From Cepaea nemoralis (taxonomy: Eukaryota; Mollusca; Gastropoda; Stylommatophora; Helicidae): a stretch of 64,000 nt of DNA. Shown piece after piece: positions 45,355 to 56,900 of the stretch (the stretch's first letter is position 1; every line of letters begins with the position of its first letter). Made by a program: the position numbers and the translations under genes. The stretch lies in NCBI GenBank assembly GCA_014155875.1, contig JACEFZ010022409.1, forward strand, positions 410,001-474,000. Direction: 5' to 3'. The notes beneath the pieces were generated by a model. The model ran no database searches and was not told where the DNA came from. It was given only the letters and a program-made list of their open reading frames with translations.

Positions 45355-45850
45355 ATTGTATGTAAGCGATCTTGTTGTCTATTGAGACCTGTCTACGGTT
45401 ATTTGTTACAGTAGTAAATCCACCCGTGAAGGTTAACCCGGTCAACAAATGCCTGCAGAAGTCGGATGTGTCAGTCTAACGGCGCAAGAACGCAGCTCTG
45501 CTGTAAACAGGCACAATGCAATCAAGTCTCAAAAAATCTCCGGATGAACGCAGAAGAAGAAGAAATAAATCCACCATTGTATGTAAACGATCTTGTTGTC
45601 TTTTGAGACCTGTCTAAGGTTATCCGTTACAGTAGTAAATCCACCATTGTATGTAAGCAATATGTGTGTCTTTTGAGACCTGTCTAAGTTTAGTGGCAAT
45701 AGTTAGCCAAATCACCCTTGTATGTAAGCGATATTGGTGTGTATTGACCCCTGTCTAAGGTTATTCGTAACAGACAGCAAACACATCGTTGTATGTAAGT
45801 CATATTGCTTCCCATTGAGACCTAAGTTTAATCGTGGTAGTTGAGCAAAC
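45355..45850. repeat. 68-bp array, right block, with a SINE-8 insertion
   Basis: About five diverged units (TGTATGTAAGCGATCTTG, GAGACCTGTCTAAGGTTA). The unit starting about 45694 (GTTTAGTGGCAATAGTTAGC, AAATCACCCTTGTATGTAAG) is the closest relative of the 42-bp satellite unit. Confidence 0.85.
45425..45565 (+). mobile_element. SINE-8, short insert with (GAA) tail
   Basis: 141 bp flanked by an exact 10-bp TSD, TAAATCCACC (45415-45424 and 45566-45575). It ends GAACGCAGAAGAAGAAG, like the SINE-1 tail. No tRNA-like head is evident, so it may be 5'-truncated. Confidence 0.8.
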
Positions 45851-46268
45851 CATCGTACTTGTTGCTGTTTGTGATGAAGTCCAATATCTTGACATCGCGA
45901 GCTTGTTTTCTCATCCCTGATGTATTTCTCTGTCCCTGTTCATCACGGGTCCCTAGTGCAAGCATACCATATGTGCAGCTACATTTGTATAAGGGCTGGT
46001 CAGAAAGTAGTGCACCGTATTTTATGTTTTAAGAAACTATTTGTTCATCTGAATGGAATTCACAAACATATTAAATGAACGTTTACTTTCAGCAATATTT
46101 CTCTACACCATACTCACCAGCGGGTACGGCCTGACGCAAGCCAGGAACGTGTGCATGCATGCCTGGACTGTACCAGGTGGTGTCCTGCTCACGTGCACAT
46201 TTCTTCCCTGCGTGAGTCACACCCTCATCATCATCATCACACCTGGCCCCAGGGAGTGCAAGTTTAGA
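45851..46268. other. no gene recognised
   Basis: Low-copy sequence. GGCTGGTCAGAAAGTAGTGC at 45994-46013 vaguely recalls mariner termini, but no partner end was found. Confidence 0.3.
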
Positions 46269-46269
46269 T

Positions 46270-46502
46270 AGTTAGTTGCATATCCTTTACATGACGTTTG
46301 CAGTCAACACCAGCATTTTTTTCTGTTGTTAATGGCTTAGCAAGTTTCGTTCAGTAGTTTGCCATTGCTTTCTGAACAAACGGCACCAATACTATTTCGC
46401 AAAACACCAGCGCAACGCGGTCTGCTGCCAAATCTCGCACAGATGTGTGTCGAATGCGGGTATGCGGGGTCACGAATCGCGTCCGTAACATTTTCCTCAC
46501 GG
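46270..46502 (-). mobile_element. SINE-2, near full-length
   Basis: Inverse of the family: TTGCATATCCTTTACATGAC, GCAGTCAACACCAGCATTT, TTTGCCATTGCTTTCTGAAC, then the tRNA-like head ending CCTCACGGAG. Confidence 0.85.
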
Positions 46503-46734
46503 AGACCGGCAAGTTAGATTAGATAGACCAAACAGAAAAGATGGCCATCAGCGGGAGCCAGGTCGAGACTACAGGGTGAGTGACTGAGTACAGTCCGGCA
46601 CACTGGGCAATTGCCTCCCGTGTCTTCTGACTTGTGAGAGGTTGTGTATTGTGATGCTGGAGCAACAATTCTGCTCGATTCGTGTCAGGCCCAACGATGC
46701 ACAGCCGCTCACTGGGTGTTGTTAGGGTTTTGAT

Positions 46735-46925
46735 GCCAGCTTCAGTATTAGCTCCCCTACTGGCATCATTTCCACAAGATTGTCTTCCCACCTGGCATCA
46801 CTTTAACACGATTGTCTCCCATCCTGGCATCATTTCCACAAGATTATCTCCCCTCCTGGCATCATTTACACAAGATTATCTCCCCTCTTGGCATCATTTC
46901 CACAAGAATCACACCAGCACTGTCT
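46735..46925. repeat. about 33-bp tandem repeat, five units
   Basis: Unit of the form TGGCATCATTTCCACAAGAT plus TGTCTCCCCTCC, with some divergence. Confidence 0.88.
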
Positions 46926-47200
46926 CACAAGACGGTGGTCAGAACCTTTTCTGCTGGTGGGGTTGTCTTGAATGTCTTGCTCTTTGGCGATTACCAACAA
47001 GTACCCGACAAGTTATTAACTTTTGTTTTAAAAACCGTCATGAGTGCCTATATTAACTTGCGGTGTTAGGACAGGTGGGGATGGGGGAGAGAGGGGTGGT
47101 GTCGTGAGCCTGATGAATGGAAGCCGTCTGGCTAGAGCAGTCGCCGCAATCTGTGCTGATTTGAGTGTTCTTGTTTCGCCCGACATAAAAATATCCGTCA
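46926..47200. other. no feature recognised
   Basis: Low-copy spacer. Confidence 0.3.
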
Positions 47201-47280
47201 CCTTACCGAAGTTTCAAACCTGCGTCTCCTGAATAGGAAGCCGGTCTATCCACCCGGCCAGAGTTGCCCTGAAAGGAGAA
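47201..47280 (-). mobile_element. SINE-7 head, tRNA-like
   Basis: The minus strand reads GCAACTCTGGCCGGGTGGAT (A box) and CAGGTTTGAAACTTCGG (B-box-like) about 35 nt later. The body beyond 47200 is not recognised. It could equally be a decayed tRNA pseudogene. Confidence 0.5.
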
Positions 47281-47483
47281 CGCAGATCGGTAGTTAGACA
47301 CACTACAACGGGGATTCCCCAGCAGGAGCTGGGAGCGAGATATGCGGCACACATTGGGAGAATAGAGGCTCGGATAAGACAATGATTGGAAGGAAATAGA
47401 ATAAATAAAAAGAGCAGAAGTGAATAATATGATCACTGAAACACATTGTTTATGCACTATCCTACAGGTCTCATTCATTGACA

Positions 47484-48003
47484 CCTTGCCATCTTGACAG
47501 ACGATAGTTTGTCACATTGTGCTATAAAAAAGGCATAATAACTGCAGCCCATGTCGGTAAGACCAGGGATGAAGTCATACCTCTCCATAGCACTAAGCCT
47601 GGGCTAAAATATAGAGACCATGTGTTGCCCATGCAGCATGATCCCTCTCTCGGCCTGCCTAGTTCACTCCAGAGGAAAGGTAACACCCCTACATCTGGAA
47701 CAATACAAGCTGCGGAAGCTGCTGGATCAGCAAAGTAATACTCTAACTGTCCGCCTGTCCGAGATTCGATCCTAGACCAGCTGCCAGCCAAAGATTAGGG
47801 CCTGGTCTACCATGCCATGACATTTTGTCTTTAGGTTATATTTCTTCGCACCAGGATAAGGCTTGTACCCTCCCAACTTCGCTCCTTCTCCCGAAGCAGT
47901 TGGCACAATGTGGAGTGTCGGATTTGGTAAGCGCCGCCTAACATTCGGCGCTAACAGAAACAGGTAGTACCGTCTACTGTCATACGGTAGCTCAATCATA
48001 TCT
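47484..48003 (-). mobile_element. LINE-D deletion derivative, copy 2
   Basis: The minus strand from 48003 matches the LINE-D leader (compare 19975-20410, including GGCACAATG and GGTCTTAGTCAGATATGA-type starts). It runs to CATCCCTGGTCTTA and then jumps directly into the LINE-D 3' UTR (TTTTTTATAGCACAA and the CGTCTGTCAAGA hairpin, 47484-47530). No coding sequence lies between. About 520 bp. Confidence 0.78.
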
Positions 48004-48139
48004 GACTAAGACCTGACAACAACAGGGCTATGGGCATAGAAAATCCCGGAAAAACCTGGACAAGTCTGGAAAATCCAGCAAAACCAAGAAGATTGTATTC
48101 TGATTGTGTACAGAAACAAATATCCCGCTTCACACGCCA

Positions 48140-48345
48140 GTGATCCGGGGCTTGTTTCCGGATCCGGTCAGGGATATGCACTACTGACGAGCTCAAACGA
48201 GGGCGAAACTCGAGCCTAGTGCTTCCATATTGACGTGGATAGGCCTTAGGTTCATACCAGAATACGATCAGCGTTGCCAGTAGTGGGTTGTGCTCAATAT
48301 TTAAAATTCAAATCCCGAAATAACCAAATGAATCAAATATTACTA
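48140..48345 (+). mobile_element. SINE-4, copy 2
   Basis: GTCAGGGATATGCACTACTG, ACGAGCTCAAACGAGGGCG and TTCAAATCCCGAAATAACC match copy 1. The tRNA-like head is largely replaced. Confidence 0.8.
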
Positions 48346-48394
48346 TCACTGTAAAAACATTCCCTACGCTAACAGTTACAGACTTGTAGACCAA

Positions 48395-48640
48395 CATGGC
48401 CGAATGGGTAAGAACGCATGTTCTTGAACACCCGGGGTACTGATGCCGAGGTAAAGGACTCAGCCCCTACACCGGACAGTAGGACTAAAATGTTGACCTA
48501 TCGTTCTGGATTTGGGGACGTAAATTACAAGTACCTCTGAAGTCGGAGTGGGTTCACCTGATGGCGACGGACACTGTTTATAGGGAATGCTAATCCACAT
48601 GCAACATTCAGTCCAGCACTACTAGAAGCTCCAAAGCTCA
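48395..48640 (+). mobile_element. SINE-1, near full-length
   Basis: Head ACATGGCCGAATGGGTAAG, CCGAGGTAAAGGACTCAGC and CCTACACCGGACAGTAGG, then the body ACCTCTGAAGTCGGAGTGGG and TGTTTATAGGGAATGC. Directly followed by SINE-2 in the opposite orientation. Confidence 0.85.
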
Positions 48641-48654
48641 TTCAAAGTTCATTT

Positions 48655-48850
48655 ATTTTTAATGTTGCATATCCCTTACAGGACGCTGCAGTCAACACCA
48701 GCATTTTTCAGCTACTGTTGATGTGCTAGTCAAGTTTTTACGTTCAGTAGTTTGCCATTGCTTTCTGAACGACCGGCTCACATACCCCCGTAAGTTAACA
48801 GCGCGGCGCGATCCGCTGCCTAATCTCGCGCAGCTGTTTATTGCTGAGAT
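48655..48850 (-). mobile_element. SINE-2, copy
   Basis: Plus strand: TTGCATATCCCTTACAGGAC, GCAGTCAACACCAGCATTTT, TTTGCCATTGCTTTCTGAAC, GCGCGATCCGCTGCCTAATC, ending before the outer head. Confidence 0.85.
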
Positions 48851-48891
48851 CATTATTATCTATTTTTGGCGCTCGCTCGAATTGAACGAAC

Positions 48892-48893
48892 GA

Positions 48894-48965
<72 letters not shown>

Positions 48966-49156
48966 GGACGGACGGACGGACGGACGGACGGGCGGGCGGG
49001 CGGGCGGCGGGCAGGCAGGCAGACTTATTCAGTGACGGACAGAGACACAAAGAGAGACAGGCAGAAACAAAGAGAGACAGAGACAGAGAAAAGAGAAACA
49101 GCCAGCGAGAGAACCGAGAGAGAAACAGCGAGAGAGGCCGACGGACAGACAGAAAC

Positions 49157-49245
<89 letters not shown>
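48892..49245. repeat. (CAGA)n, (CGGA)n, (CGGG)n and (GA)n block
   Basis: (CAGA)n to 48964, then CGGA, CGGG and CAGG units to 49022, degenerate GAGACAG, then pure (GA)n at 49160-49240. Confidence 0.95.
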
Positions 49246-49274
49246 GTGGGGTGCATAAAACAACGGAATAATTA

Positions 49275-49450
49275 ACATCAAGGGAACGAATATAACAAGT
49301 GGGAACAGAGGAAAACAACAAGTGGGAACACAACAACAACAACAATAACAATAACAACAACAACAACAACCAAACTTTATGTTGAAAGGGTTAAGAATTG
49401 GAGGACAACAACAAGTGGGAACAGAGGAAACCACTCTAAGATAGACAGCA
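49275..49450. repeat. repeated phrase with (CAA)n
   Basis: Three copies of ACAAGTGGGAACA, two followed by GAGGAAA, around a short (CAA)n/(AACAAT)n tract. Confidence 0.8.
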
Positions 49451-49489
49451 AATACCAGGCAACATCCTAATGACGACACAACGGAAATA

Positions 49490-49935
49490 AACTTGAGAGC
49501 CAACAAAGGAAGTCCATCTGGGGTGTCACCAGAAGTCAGGGCAGCAATGCATCAACCGAGAAAGAATAACCCCCCACCAGCGGCAGACAATCAAACCAGA
49601 CCAGAGTGACCTACTCCAGGGATCGGCTTTTGAAATCATCGCAGACATTTTAAACGATAGATACAACAATGAAGGTATCCCTTAGGACTTGTTAACATAG
49701 TGTTCATCGTCTGTCCATAGAAATCAAGATCGATGGATTGTGAGGAGCATAAAACAATCAAATTCGTGAGTCATATGGCAAAAGTAGAATAAGAATCGTC
49801 GCTGAAAGGCTATGCAACAAAATAAGACCTTAGATTAGGAATGGGGAACGCCGGGTCCGTAGGATGTATAAGGCCCGGGAAATCATTTAGTTTGGCCCTG
49901 CCAAGCCAATCTCAGGCGAGGAATATATTCAATAA
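49490..49935 (+). pseudogene. degraded LINE RT fragment
   Basis: CEEHKTIKFVSHMAKVE-stop, with RIVAERLCNKI in another frame, resembles the RT block 'C.NYRTI.LISH..KI.L.I...R...KI' seen in LINE-B (17830-17910). Many stops; family not assignable. Confidence 0.5.
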
Positions 49936-49944
49936 ATCTAGGAG

Positions 49945-50045
49945 CTTTTTTCATCATCTCATCTTGTTCCTCTTGTACCTTGCAGTGTTGAAGTGACGCA
50001 TAAACAGCGGGAGAGTGCCCGTTTACGGGCGTCATGTATCGATAT
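49945..50045 (-). mobile_element. LINE-C 3' tail fragment
   Basis: Contains TCATCTCATCTTGTTCCTCT, CAGCGGGAGAGTGCCCGTTT and ACGGGCGTCATGTATCGAT: the inverse of the LINE-C end with a perfect GCCCGTTTACGGGC hairpin. 50046-50350 holds nothing recognised. Confidence 0.75.
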
Positions 50046-50349
50046 TTTATTTTTTAACAGCAGCATTATATTAAGTAAATCACAATAATAACGTAAATTT
50101 TGAGGAACAATTAAAGAAGGTCCATTGCAAGATAGACAGGACACATACGAGCAGTGTACGGGACAGACACGTATGCATCGCATCATCTCAGTGTGCAACA
50201 GCTGATGTGTGAGACAACACCAGTCAACAACCAAAATGTATCCGATATGAAAATATCTGATCTTTACTAATTGTGGGGAGCTGAAAACGAAAATAACATT
50301 AAAAGATGTTGACTGGCTCTAGTTTTCAAGATATGTGCTACTTTTTTTG

Positions 50350-50490
50350 TTAATGTTGCATATCCCTTGCAGGCTGTTGCAGCCAACACCATAATATTTT
50401 AGCTGCTGTTGATGTACTAGGCAAGTTTTTAACGTTCAGTAGTTTGCCATTGCTTTCTGAACGACCGGCTCCCATACCAATATGTGCTGG
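50350..50490 (-). mobile_element. SINE-2, 5'-truncated copy
   Basis: TTGCATATCCCTTGCAGGCT, GCAGCCAACACCATAATATT and TTTGCCATTGCTTTCTGAAC are present. The tRNA-like head is missing beyond 50490. Confidence 0.85.
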
Positions 50491-50744
50491 TATGTGATAC
50501 TAGTTAATTTAATTAGGGTCAATTTAGATATGTGACAGAACTCTTGCGGTGACTTAAAAGTGATCGCTCTTTTGTTTGGACTATAGGGTGGATGCACCAA
50601 GTACTGTTGCTTTCTCTGTGAGTGGGATAGCCATGCACGAATTGACCATTGCAGCAGAAGACAGTGTCTTCTTTGTATGTAGTCGATTAGAAGGAAATGT
50701 CAGGCCCCTGAGATATAGCTCCATATCGTGAGTGACCAGTGAGT

Positions 50745-50992
50745 GGAAAAGTTTGTTGCGTACCCTTTACATGACGCAGCTGTCAACTCCAGAAGTTGTT
50801 GGCTGTTTGTGTATTCTTAGACAAGTTTACGTTCAGTAGTTTACAAATGCTTTCTACACGACCGGCACGCATACCATTGTATAAAAACCAAAGTAAGGCG
50901 GTCTGCTTCCAAGTCTCCCGCAGCTGTGTTTTGAACGCGGTATGTGGGACTACAAATTGCATTCTTAACCTCTTCACCACGGAGCATGCGTG
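50745..50992 (-). mobile_element. SINE-2, most complete head
   Basis: On the minus strand it begins CTCCGTGGTGAAGAGGTTAA (A-box-like, tRNA style), then CGCGTTCAAAACACAGCTGC (B-box-like), the core and GGGTACGCAACAAAC at the 3' end. It is the best model of the family in this window. Confidence 0.85.
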
Positions 50993-51640
50993 GGGAGAAA
51001 TACGGGGCAAAAGGTTATCCGCGGTTGTCTCGAGTACAATACACACAGTTTTTACTCATTTGTGCTCACTAAAGCTCGGGATCTTCTTACGCGCGAGTCA
51101 TTTTCGATATCGACAGCAAATTACATTGCAAAGATTCACAATTTGATAGTGAAAATGGCGCGAAATTGCATGAGCTGTGTGGTTTCTTATGCTTGAGTCA
51201 GACCTTGTTTCAAAACTCATTTCTCACTCTTGATCTTCAATCTGTTTCGAAATTAAACTTGATAGCGCAGTTTGTCATTTTACTATTTTGAGACCCGAAG
51301 CTGAATTTGAGAGAATGTTAAACTTCTGGAGAAAAGCTCTGAGTGCCAAAGTATGCAGAATCTAATGGCAGTCGAGAGGCAAGATGACATTTGTCCGTTA
51401 ATGAGTTCGGCATTCGATTCACGCGAAAAGTCAAGGAAGCGCTGTAAATGTTGACTGGCACAAAGAAGGAGAATCATGGGTCACTACCACATCTCACACG
51501 CCTAGAAAAAAAAATATGAAATTAGTAGGGGATAGAAAACATCAAGGAATCGGTATTTCATGCATTGAAACCCATCTGAAAGCTCCGGAGCTTAAACAAC
51601 CTCCTACAGGCATTACACCATCTGTAGCGTCTTAATGAAG
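50993..51640. other. no gene recognised
   Basis: About 650 bp of low-copy sequence. Short open frames without recognised similarity. Confidence 0.35.
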
Positions 51641-51740
51641 AGTAGCTAGTGTTATGAAGGGACATGGTCTTTTCTTGTATGCTTCACCTCCACACCGCAA
51701 GGTACAAGAGGAACAAGATGACATGATAATAAGAATGGTC
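51641..51740 (+). mobile_element. LINE-C 3' tail, decayed
   Basis: GCTTCACCTCCACACCGCAA, GGTACAAGAGGAACAAGATG then ACATGAT match the LINE-C terminus; the hairpin part is lost. Confidence 0.6.
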
Positions 51741-51839
51741 TTTCAGTTCGTGGAAGAACAATTATCGCACAGCGGCCATTGCAAGAAAAAGCTTTTGGAG
51801 TTCCAAAAATTCGGATTTACATTGAGAAAAGAACAAATG

Positions 51840-52220
51840 TATGATTTTGCACAGATTGGAAACGACAATCACACGTCGCTAATGAGCGTAGAATCACGAC
51901 ATAAATAAGATGCATTAGAAGAGAATTAGAAGTTACGGGGGTAACCGTGAGAGGTAGAACTGGGAATGAGGAAATTAGAAGATGACTAAGTCTGAAACCA
52001 GTCATGCACTTCATTAAATAATAACAGATTAAATGGTTGGACCACCTTACACGAATGCTCTGATATAATCTGCCACAAGGAGCCACACTGAAGAAATACA
52101 ATGGATACAGAACAAGGTGAAGACCACGTAAAAGATGGAGTGATGGTATCAAGAACAACTTAGAGAAATGAATGCTTACTTACAAAAGTGCATCAGACAA
52201 CGCGCATAAAAAATCTTAAC
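51840..52220 (+). pseudogene. LINE C-terminal remnant (LINE-C-like)
   Basis: Frame-shifted pieces QQIKWLDHLTRML, LPQGATLKKYNGYRTR and RPRKRWSDGIKNNLEK follow the 'KWFGH...GRPRKRW' C-terminal pattern. It is closer to LINE-C (QQVKWFGHASRLP, PRKRW) than to A or B. Confidence 0.6.
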
Positions 52221-52439
52221 ATCTCCCTCCAAACACTTTAGTAAGGTAAATGGAGGAAGAGAAGAAGGTAAAGAACAACAACAAGAATAAATAGAAAAAA
52301 AAATAAGCAGAACAAGAACAAGAAGAACAAGAACAAGATCTCACTTCCCTGTGTTTGAAGCCGTAGGACAAGACTGTAACAATCAGAGGCCTGCACACGG
52401 TATCTATAGGTAGAGCTGGACACGAGAAGTCTCCTTTCA

Positions 52440-55400
52440 CCAGCATGTTAGAGTGGCACAGTGGAAACAGATCCGACCTTTCACCAGCATGTTAGAGTGG
52501 CACAGTGGAAACAGATCCGACCTTTCACCAGCATGTTAGAGTGGCACAGTGGAAACAGATCCCACCTTTCACCAGCATGTTAGAGTGGCACAGTGGAAAC
52601 AGATCCGACCTTTCACCAGCATGTTAGAGTGGCACAGTGGAAACAGATCCGACCTTTCACCAGCATGTTAGAGTAGCACAGTGGAAACAGATCCGACCTT
52701 TCACCAGCATGTTAGAGTGGCACAGTGGAAACAGATCCGACCTTTCACCAGCATGTTAGAGTGGCACAGTGGAAACAGATCCCACCTTTCACCAGCATGT
52801 TAGAGTGGCACAGTGGAAACAGATCCGACCTTTCACCAGCATGTTAGAGTGGCACAGTGGAAACAGATCCCACCTTTCACCAGCATGTTAGAGTGGCACA
52901 GTGGAAACAGATCCCACCTTTCACCAGCATGTTAGAGTGGCACAGTGGAAACAGATCCGACCTTTCACCAGCATGTTAGAGTGGCACAGTGGAAACAGAT
53001 CCCACCTTTCACCAGCATGTTAGAGTGGCACAGTGGAAACAGATCCGACCTTTCACCAGCATGTTAGAGTGGCACAGTGGACACAGATCCGACCTTTCAC
53101 CAGCATGTTAGAGTGGCACAGTGGAAACAGATCCGACCTTTCACCAGCATGTTAGAGTGGCACAGTGGAAACAGATCCGACCTTTCACCAGCATGTTAGA
53201 GTGGCACAGTGGAAACAGATCCGACCTTTCACCAGCATGTTAGAGTGGCACAGTGGAAACAGATCCGACCTTTCACCAGCATGTTAGAGTGGCACAGTGG
53301 AAACAGATCCGACCTTTCACCAGCATGTTAGAGTGGCACAGTGGAAACAGATCCGACCTTTCACCAGCATGTTAGAGTGGCACAGTGGAAACAGATCCGA
53401 CCTTTCACCAGCATGTTAGAGTGGCACAGTGGAAACAGATCCGACCTTTCACCAGCATGTTAGAGTAGCACAGTGGAAACAGATCCACCTTTCACCAGCA
53501 TGTTAGAGTGGCACAGTGGAAACAGATCCGACCTTTCACCAGCATGTTAGAGTAGCACAGTGGAAACAGATCCGACCTTTCACCAGCATGTTAGAGTGGC
53601 ACAGTGAAACAGATCCCACCTTTCACCAGCATGTTAGAGTAGCACAGTGGAAACAGATCCCACCTTTCACCAGCATGTTAGAGTGGCACAGTGGAAACAG
53701 ATCCGACCTTTCACCAGCATGTTAGAGTAGCACAGTGGAAACAGATCCCACCTTTCACCAGCATGTTAGAGTGGCACAGTGGAAACAGATCCCACCTTTC
53801 ACCAGCATGTTAGAGTAGCACAGTGGAAACAGATCCCACCTTTCACCAGCATGTTAGAGTGGCACAGTGGAATCAGATCCCACCTTTCACCAGCATGTTA
53901 GAGTGGCACAGTGGAAACAGATCCGACCTTTTCACCAGCATGTTAGAGTGGCACAGTGGAAACAGATCCCACCTTTCACCAGCATGTTAGAGTGGCACAG
54001 TGGAAACAGATCCGACCTTTCACCAGCATGTTAGAGTGGCACAGTGGAAACAGATCCCACCTTTCACCAGCATGTTAGAGTGGCACAGTGGAAACAGATC
54101 CGACCTTTCACCAGCATGTTAGAGTGGCACAGTGGAAACAGATCCCACCTTTCACCAGCATGTTAGAGTGGCACAGTGGAAACAGATCCGACCTTTCACC
54201 AGCATGTTAGAGTGGCACAGTGGAAACAGATCCGACCTTTCACCAGCATGTTAGAGTAGCACAGTGGAAACAGATCCCACCTTTCACCAGCATGTTAGAG
54301 TAGCACAGTGGAAACAGATCCCACCTTTCACCAGCATGTTAGAGTGGCACAGTGGAAACAGATCCGACCTTTCACCAGCATGTTAGAGTAGCACAGTGGA
54401 AACAGATCCCACCTTTCACCAGCATGTTAGAGTGGCACAGTGGAAACAGATCCGACCTTTCACCAGCATGTTAGAGTGGCACAGTGGAAACAGATCCGAC
54501 CTTTCACAGCATGTTAGAGTAGCACAGTGGAAACAGATCCCACCTTTCACCAGCATGTTAGAGTGGCACAGTGGAAACAGATCCACCTTTCACCAGCATG
54601 TTAGAGTGGCACAGTGGAAACAGATCCCACCTTTCACCAGCATGTTAGAGTGGCACAGTGGAAACAGATCCCACCTTTCACCAGCATGTTAGAGTGGCAC
54701 AGTGGAAACAGATCCCACCTTTCACCAGCATGTTAGAGTGGCACAGTGGAAACAGATCCCACCTTTCACCAGCATGTTAGAGTGGCACAGTGGAAACAGA
54801 TCCCACCTTTCACCAGCATGTTAGAGTAGCACAGTGGAAACAGATCCGACCTTTCACCAGCATGTTAGAGTAGCACAGTGGAAACAGATCCCACCTTTCA
54901 CCAGCATGTTAGAGTGGCACAGTGGAAACAGATCCCACCTTTCACCAGCATGTTAGAGTGGCACAGTGGAAACAGATCCACCTTTCACCAGCATGTTAGA
55001 GTGGCACAGTGGAAACAGATCCCACCTTTCACCAGCATGTTAGAGTGGCACAGTGGAAACAGATCCCACCTTTCACCAGCATGTTAGAGTGGCACAGTGG
55101 AAACAGATCCCACCTTTCACCAGCATGTTAGAGTAGCACAGTGGAAAACAGATCCGACCTTTCACCAGCATGTTAGAGTAGCACAGTGGAAAACAGATCC
55201 GACCTTTCACCAGCATGTTAGAGTAGCACAGTGGAAACAGATCCGACCTTTCACCAGCATGTTAGAGTAGCACAGTGGAAACAGATCCCACCTTTCACCA
55301 GCATGTTAGAGTGGCACAGTGGAAACAGATCCCACTTTCACCAGCATGTTAGAGTGGCACAGTGGAAACAGATCCGACCTTTCACCAGCATGTTAGAGTA

Positions 55401-55475
55401 GCACAGTGGAAACAGATCCGACCTTTCACCAGCATGTTAGAGTAGCACAGTGGAAACAGATCCGACCTTTTAACA
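52440..55475. repeat. 44-bp satellite, about 69 units
   Basis: The unit is ACCAGCATGTTAGAGTGGCA then CAGTGGAAACAGATCCGACC and TTTC (44 bp by line-to-line offset). Two dimorphic sites (GTGGC/GTAGC and CCGACC/CCCACC) form repeating patterns. A few one-base indels appear after 53480. Not a multiple of three. Confidence 0.97.
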
Positions 55476-55529
55476 TCTTTAAGAGAAATTTACTACCGAA
55501 AAACGTCTGCAATTTTATACGTGTGTTCA

Positions 55530-55730
55530 TGCTAAACTAATGGGTGCATACAACACCAACCAGTGACTGGTTACACATGTGTTCATGGGTGTATACAACA
55601 CTAACCATTGAGTGGTTTAACATGTGTTCATTGGTGTATACAGCATTAACCATTAAGTGGTTTAACATGTGTTCATGCTATACTAATGGGTGTACACAGC
55701 ACTATCCATTGACTGGTTACAGATGTGCTC
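55530..55730. repeat. about 50-bp repeat, four units
   Basis: Units contain ACATGTGTTCATGGGTGTAT and ACAACACTAACCATTGAGTG; spacing and sequence vary. Confidence 0.85.
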
Positions 55731-55789
55731 AACAACACGTCAGGATGTCTCGGAACTCCTTCAGAGTGGTGGTCGGCTAGTTTGGCTCT

Positions 55790-56350
55790 CATCTCGCGCT
55801 TTCTGTCCAGGTGGACATGAAGACAATCAATTCTCACCTGGCTGCAATTCCAAATGTCATAACCCGTCTGTTGCAGTGTGTAGACGTCATCATCATCATT
55901 ATCGTCGTCATCATCATCAATATCATCATCAATATCATCAATATCATCCACTTTTGTCGTCAAGCGTCTTGGGAGGGGGGAAGGGGGGTGGGAATAGTTG
56001 ATGCTCCAGCGCCCGATGAGTGGCACTGGATAGTCTCATTACATGAGACTGCACATTGTCTTTGATGTCGTCTATCCACGTTCTTCTCGGGCGTCATCTT
56101 GCTCTGGTAGCAGATCTTCTTTGATGTAACGTCAGTGCTGGTAGTTGATAGTGTTGCATTCTAACGAGATGGTCAAACCATTTGATCTTCTTCCTTTCAA
56201 TATTTGTGGCACAAGGTGTTGATCCCACTGTCTGTCTGATAACATCATTTCTAATTCGGTCTCGGATTTGTCTTTTCTATTGGCAGCTCTTCCCAAGCAT
56301 CTCGTCTCGCAGGTCTTGATTATGCGAAAGTGTGAATTGGATAATGTCCA
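55790..56350 (-). pseudogene. LINE-F 3' end, copy 2, with (GAT)n tail
   Basis: The minus strand from about 56345 reads NQDLRDEMLGK, IRDRIRNDVIRQTVGSTPC, NIERKKIKWFDHLVRMQHY, RWRPRRTWIDDIKDNV and ATHRALEHQLF, then a (GAT)n stretch at 55888-55950. It parallels copy 1 at 33670-34330 without the internal microsatellite. Confidence 0.8.
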
Positions 56351-56351
56351 A

Positions 56352-56458
56352 GTATAGTGGATTCTTCTTCTTCTTCTTCTTCTTCTTCTTCTTCTTCTTC
56401 TTCTTCTTCTTCTTCTTCTTCTTCTTCTTCTTCTTCTTCTTCTTCTTCTTCTTCTTCT
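56352..56458. repeat. (TTC)n microsatellite
   Basis: About 35 uninterrupted TTC units between LINE-F and SINE-3. Confidence 0.95.
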
Positions 56459-56900
56459 ATGGGGGTTGAGTGGTCTCGAGGTATGGTGTCCGCCTCGAGT
56501 GCTGGAGGTCCCAGGTTCAGGCCCCGGTGAAGACCGAGTTTTGTTTAAAAAATCCACCTGGACTTCCAGTAATAAAATTTCCCCTGGTCTCTGGGTAGTG
56601 AGATCGGACGCCCGTGTGTATTGTTGCGCACGTAAAGAATCCCTTGGCAGTTGGAAATCGAAAAAGTGTAGCCTAACGGCGCTGCCCGGGCAAAATTTCG
56701 AGTTAAAAATCTACCCAAAGTATTTCAGGATCCTCGCCGATGCAACGGAGTTCGTGCATTGAGCTGAGTTTCTCCAGACTCAGGTTTGAGTTAGGAGGAA
56801 AACGGAGCACCTATGGGTTAAACCGTGTGCCGTGATGTTGATCCAACGACTAAACAAACTAAACTAAACAATCTTCTTCTTCTTCTTCTTCTTCTTCTTC
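56459..56900 (+). mobile_element. SINE-3, full-length-like
   Basis: The tRNA-like head has GGGGTTGAGTGGTCTCGAGG (A-box region) and GGTTCAGGCCCC (B-box-like). The body includes ACTTCCAGTAATAAAATTTC, CGTAAAGAATCCCTTGGCAG and GGAGCACCTATGGGTTAAAC, with a CAAACTAAACTAAAC tail leading into (CTT)n. Its 3' part is found inverted at 31096-31181. Confidence 0.8.

Noticed and set aside
45994..46140. mariner terminus (GGTCAGAAAGTAGTGC)
   Set aside because: No matching inverted end or transposase sequence nearby; similarity is limited to about 16 bp.
52440..55475. CRISPR-like array
   Set aside because: Units are contiguous 44-bp repeats with no unique spacers, in a eukaryotic context. The same holds for the other arrays.
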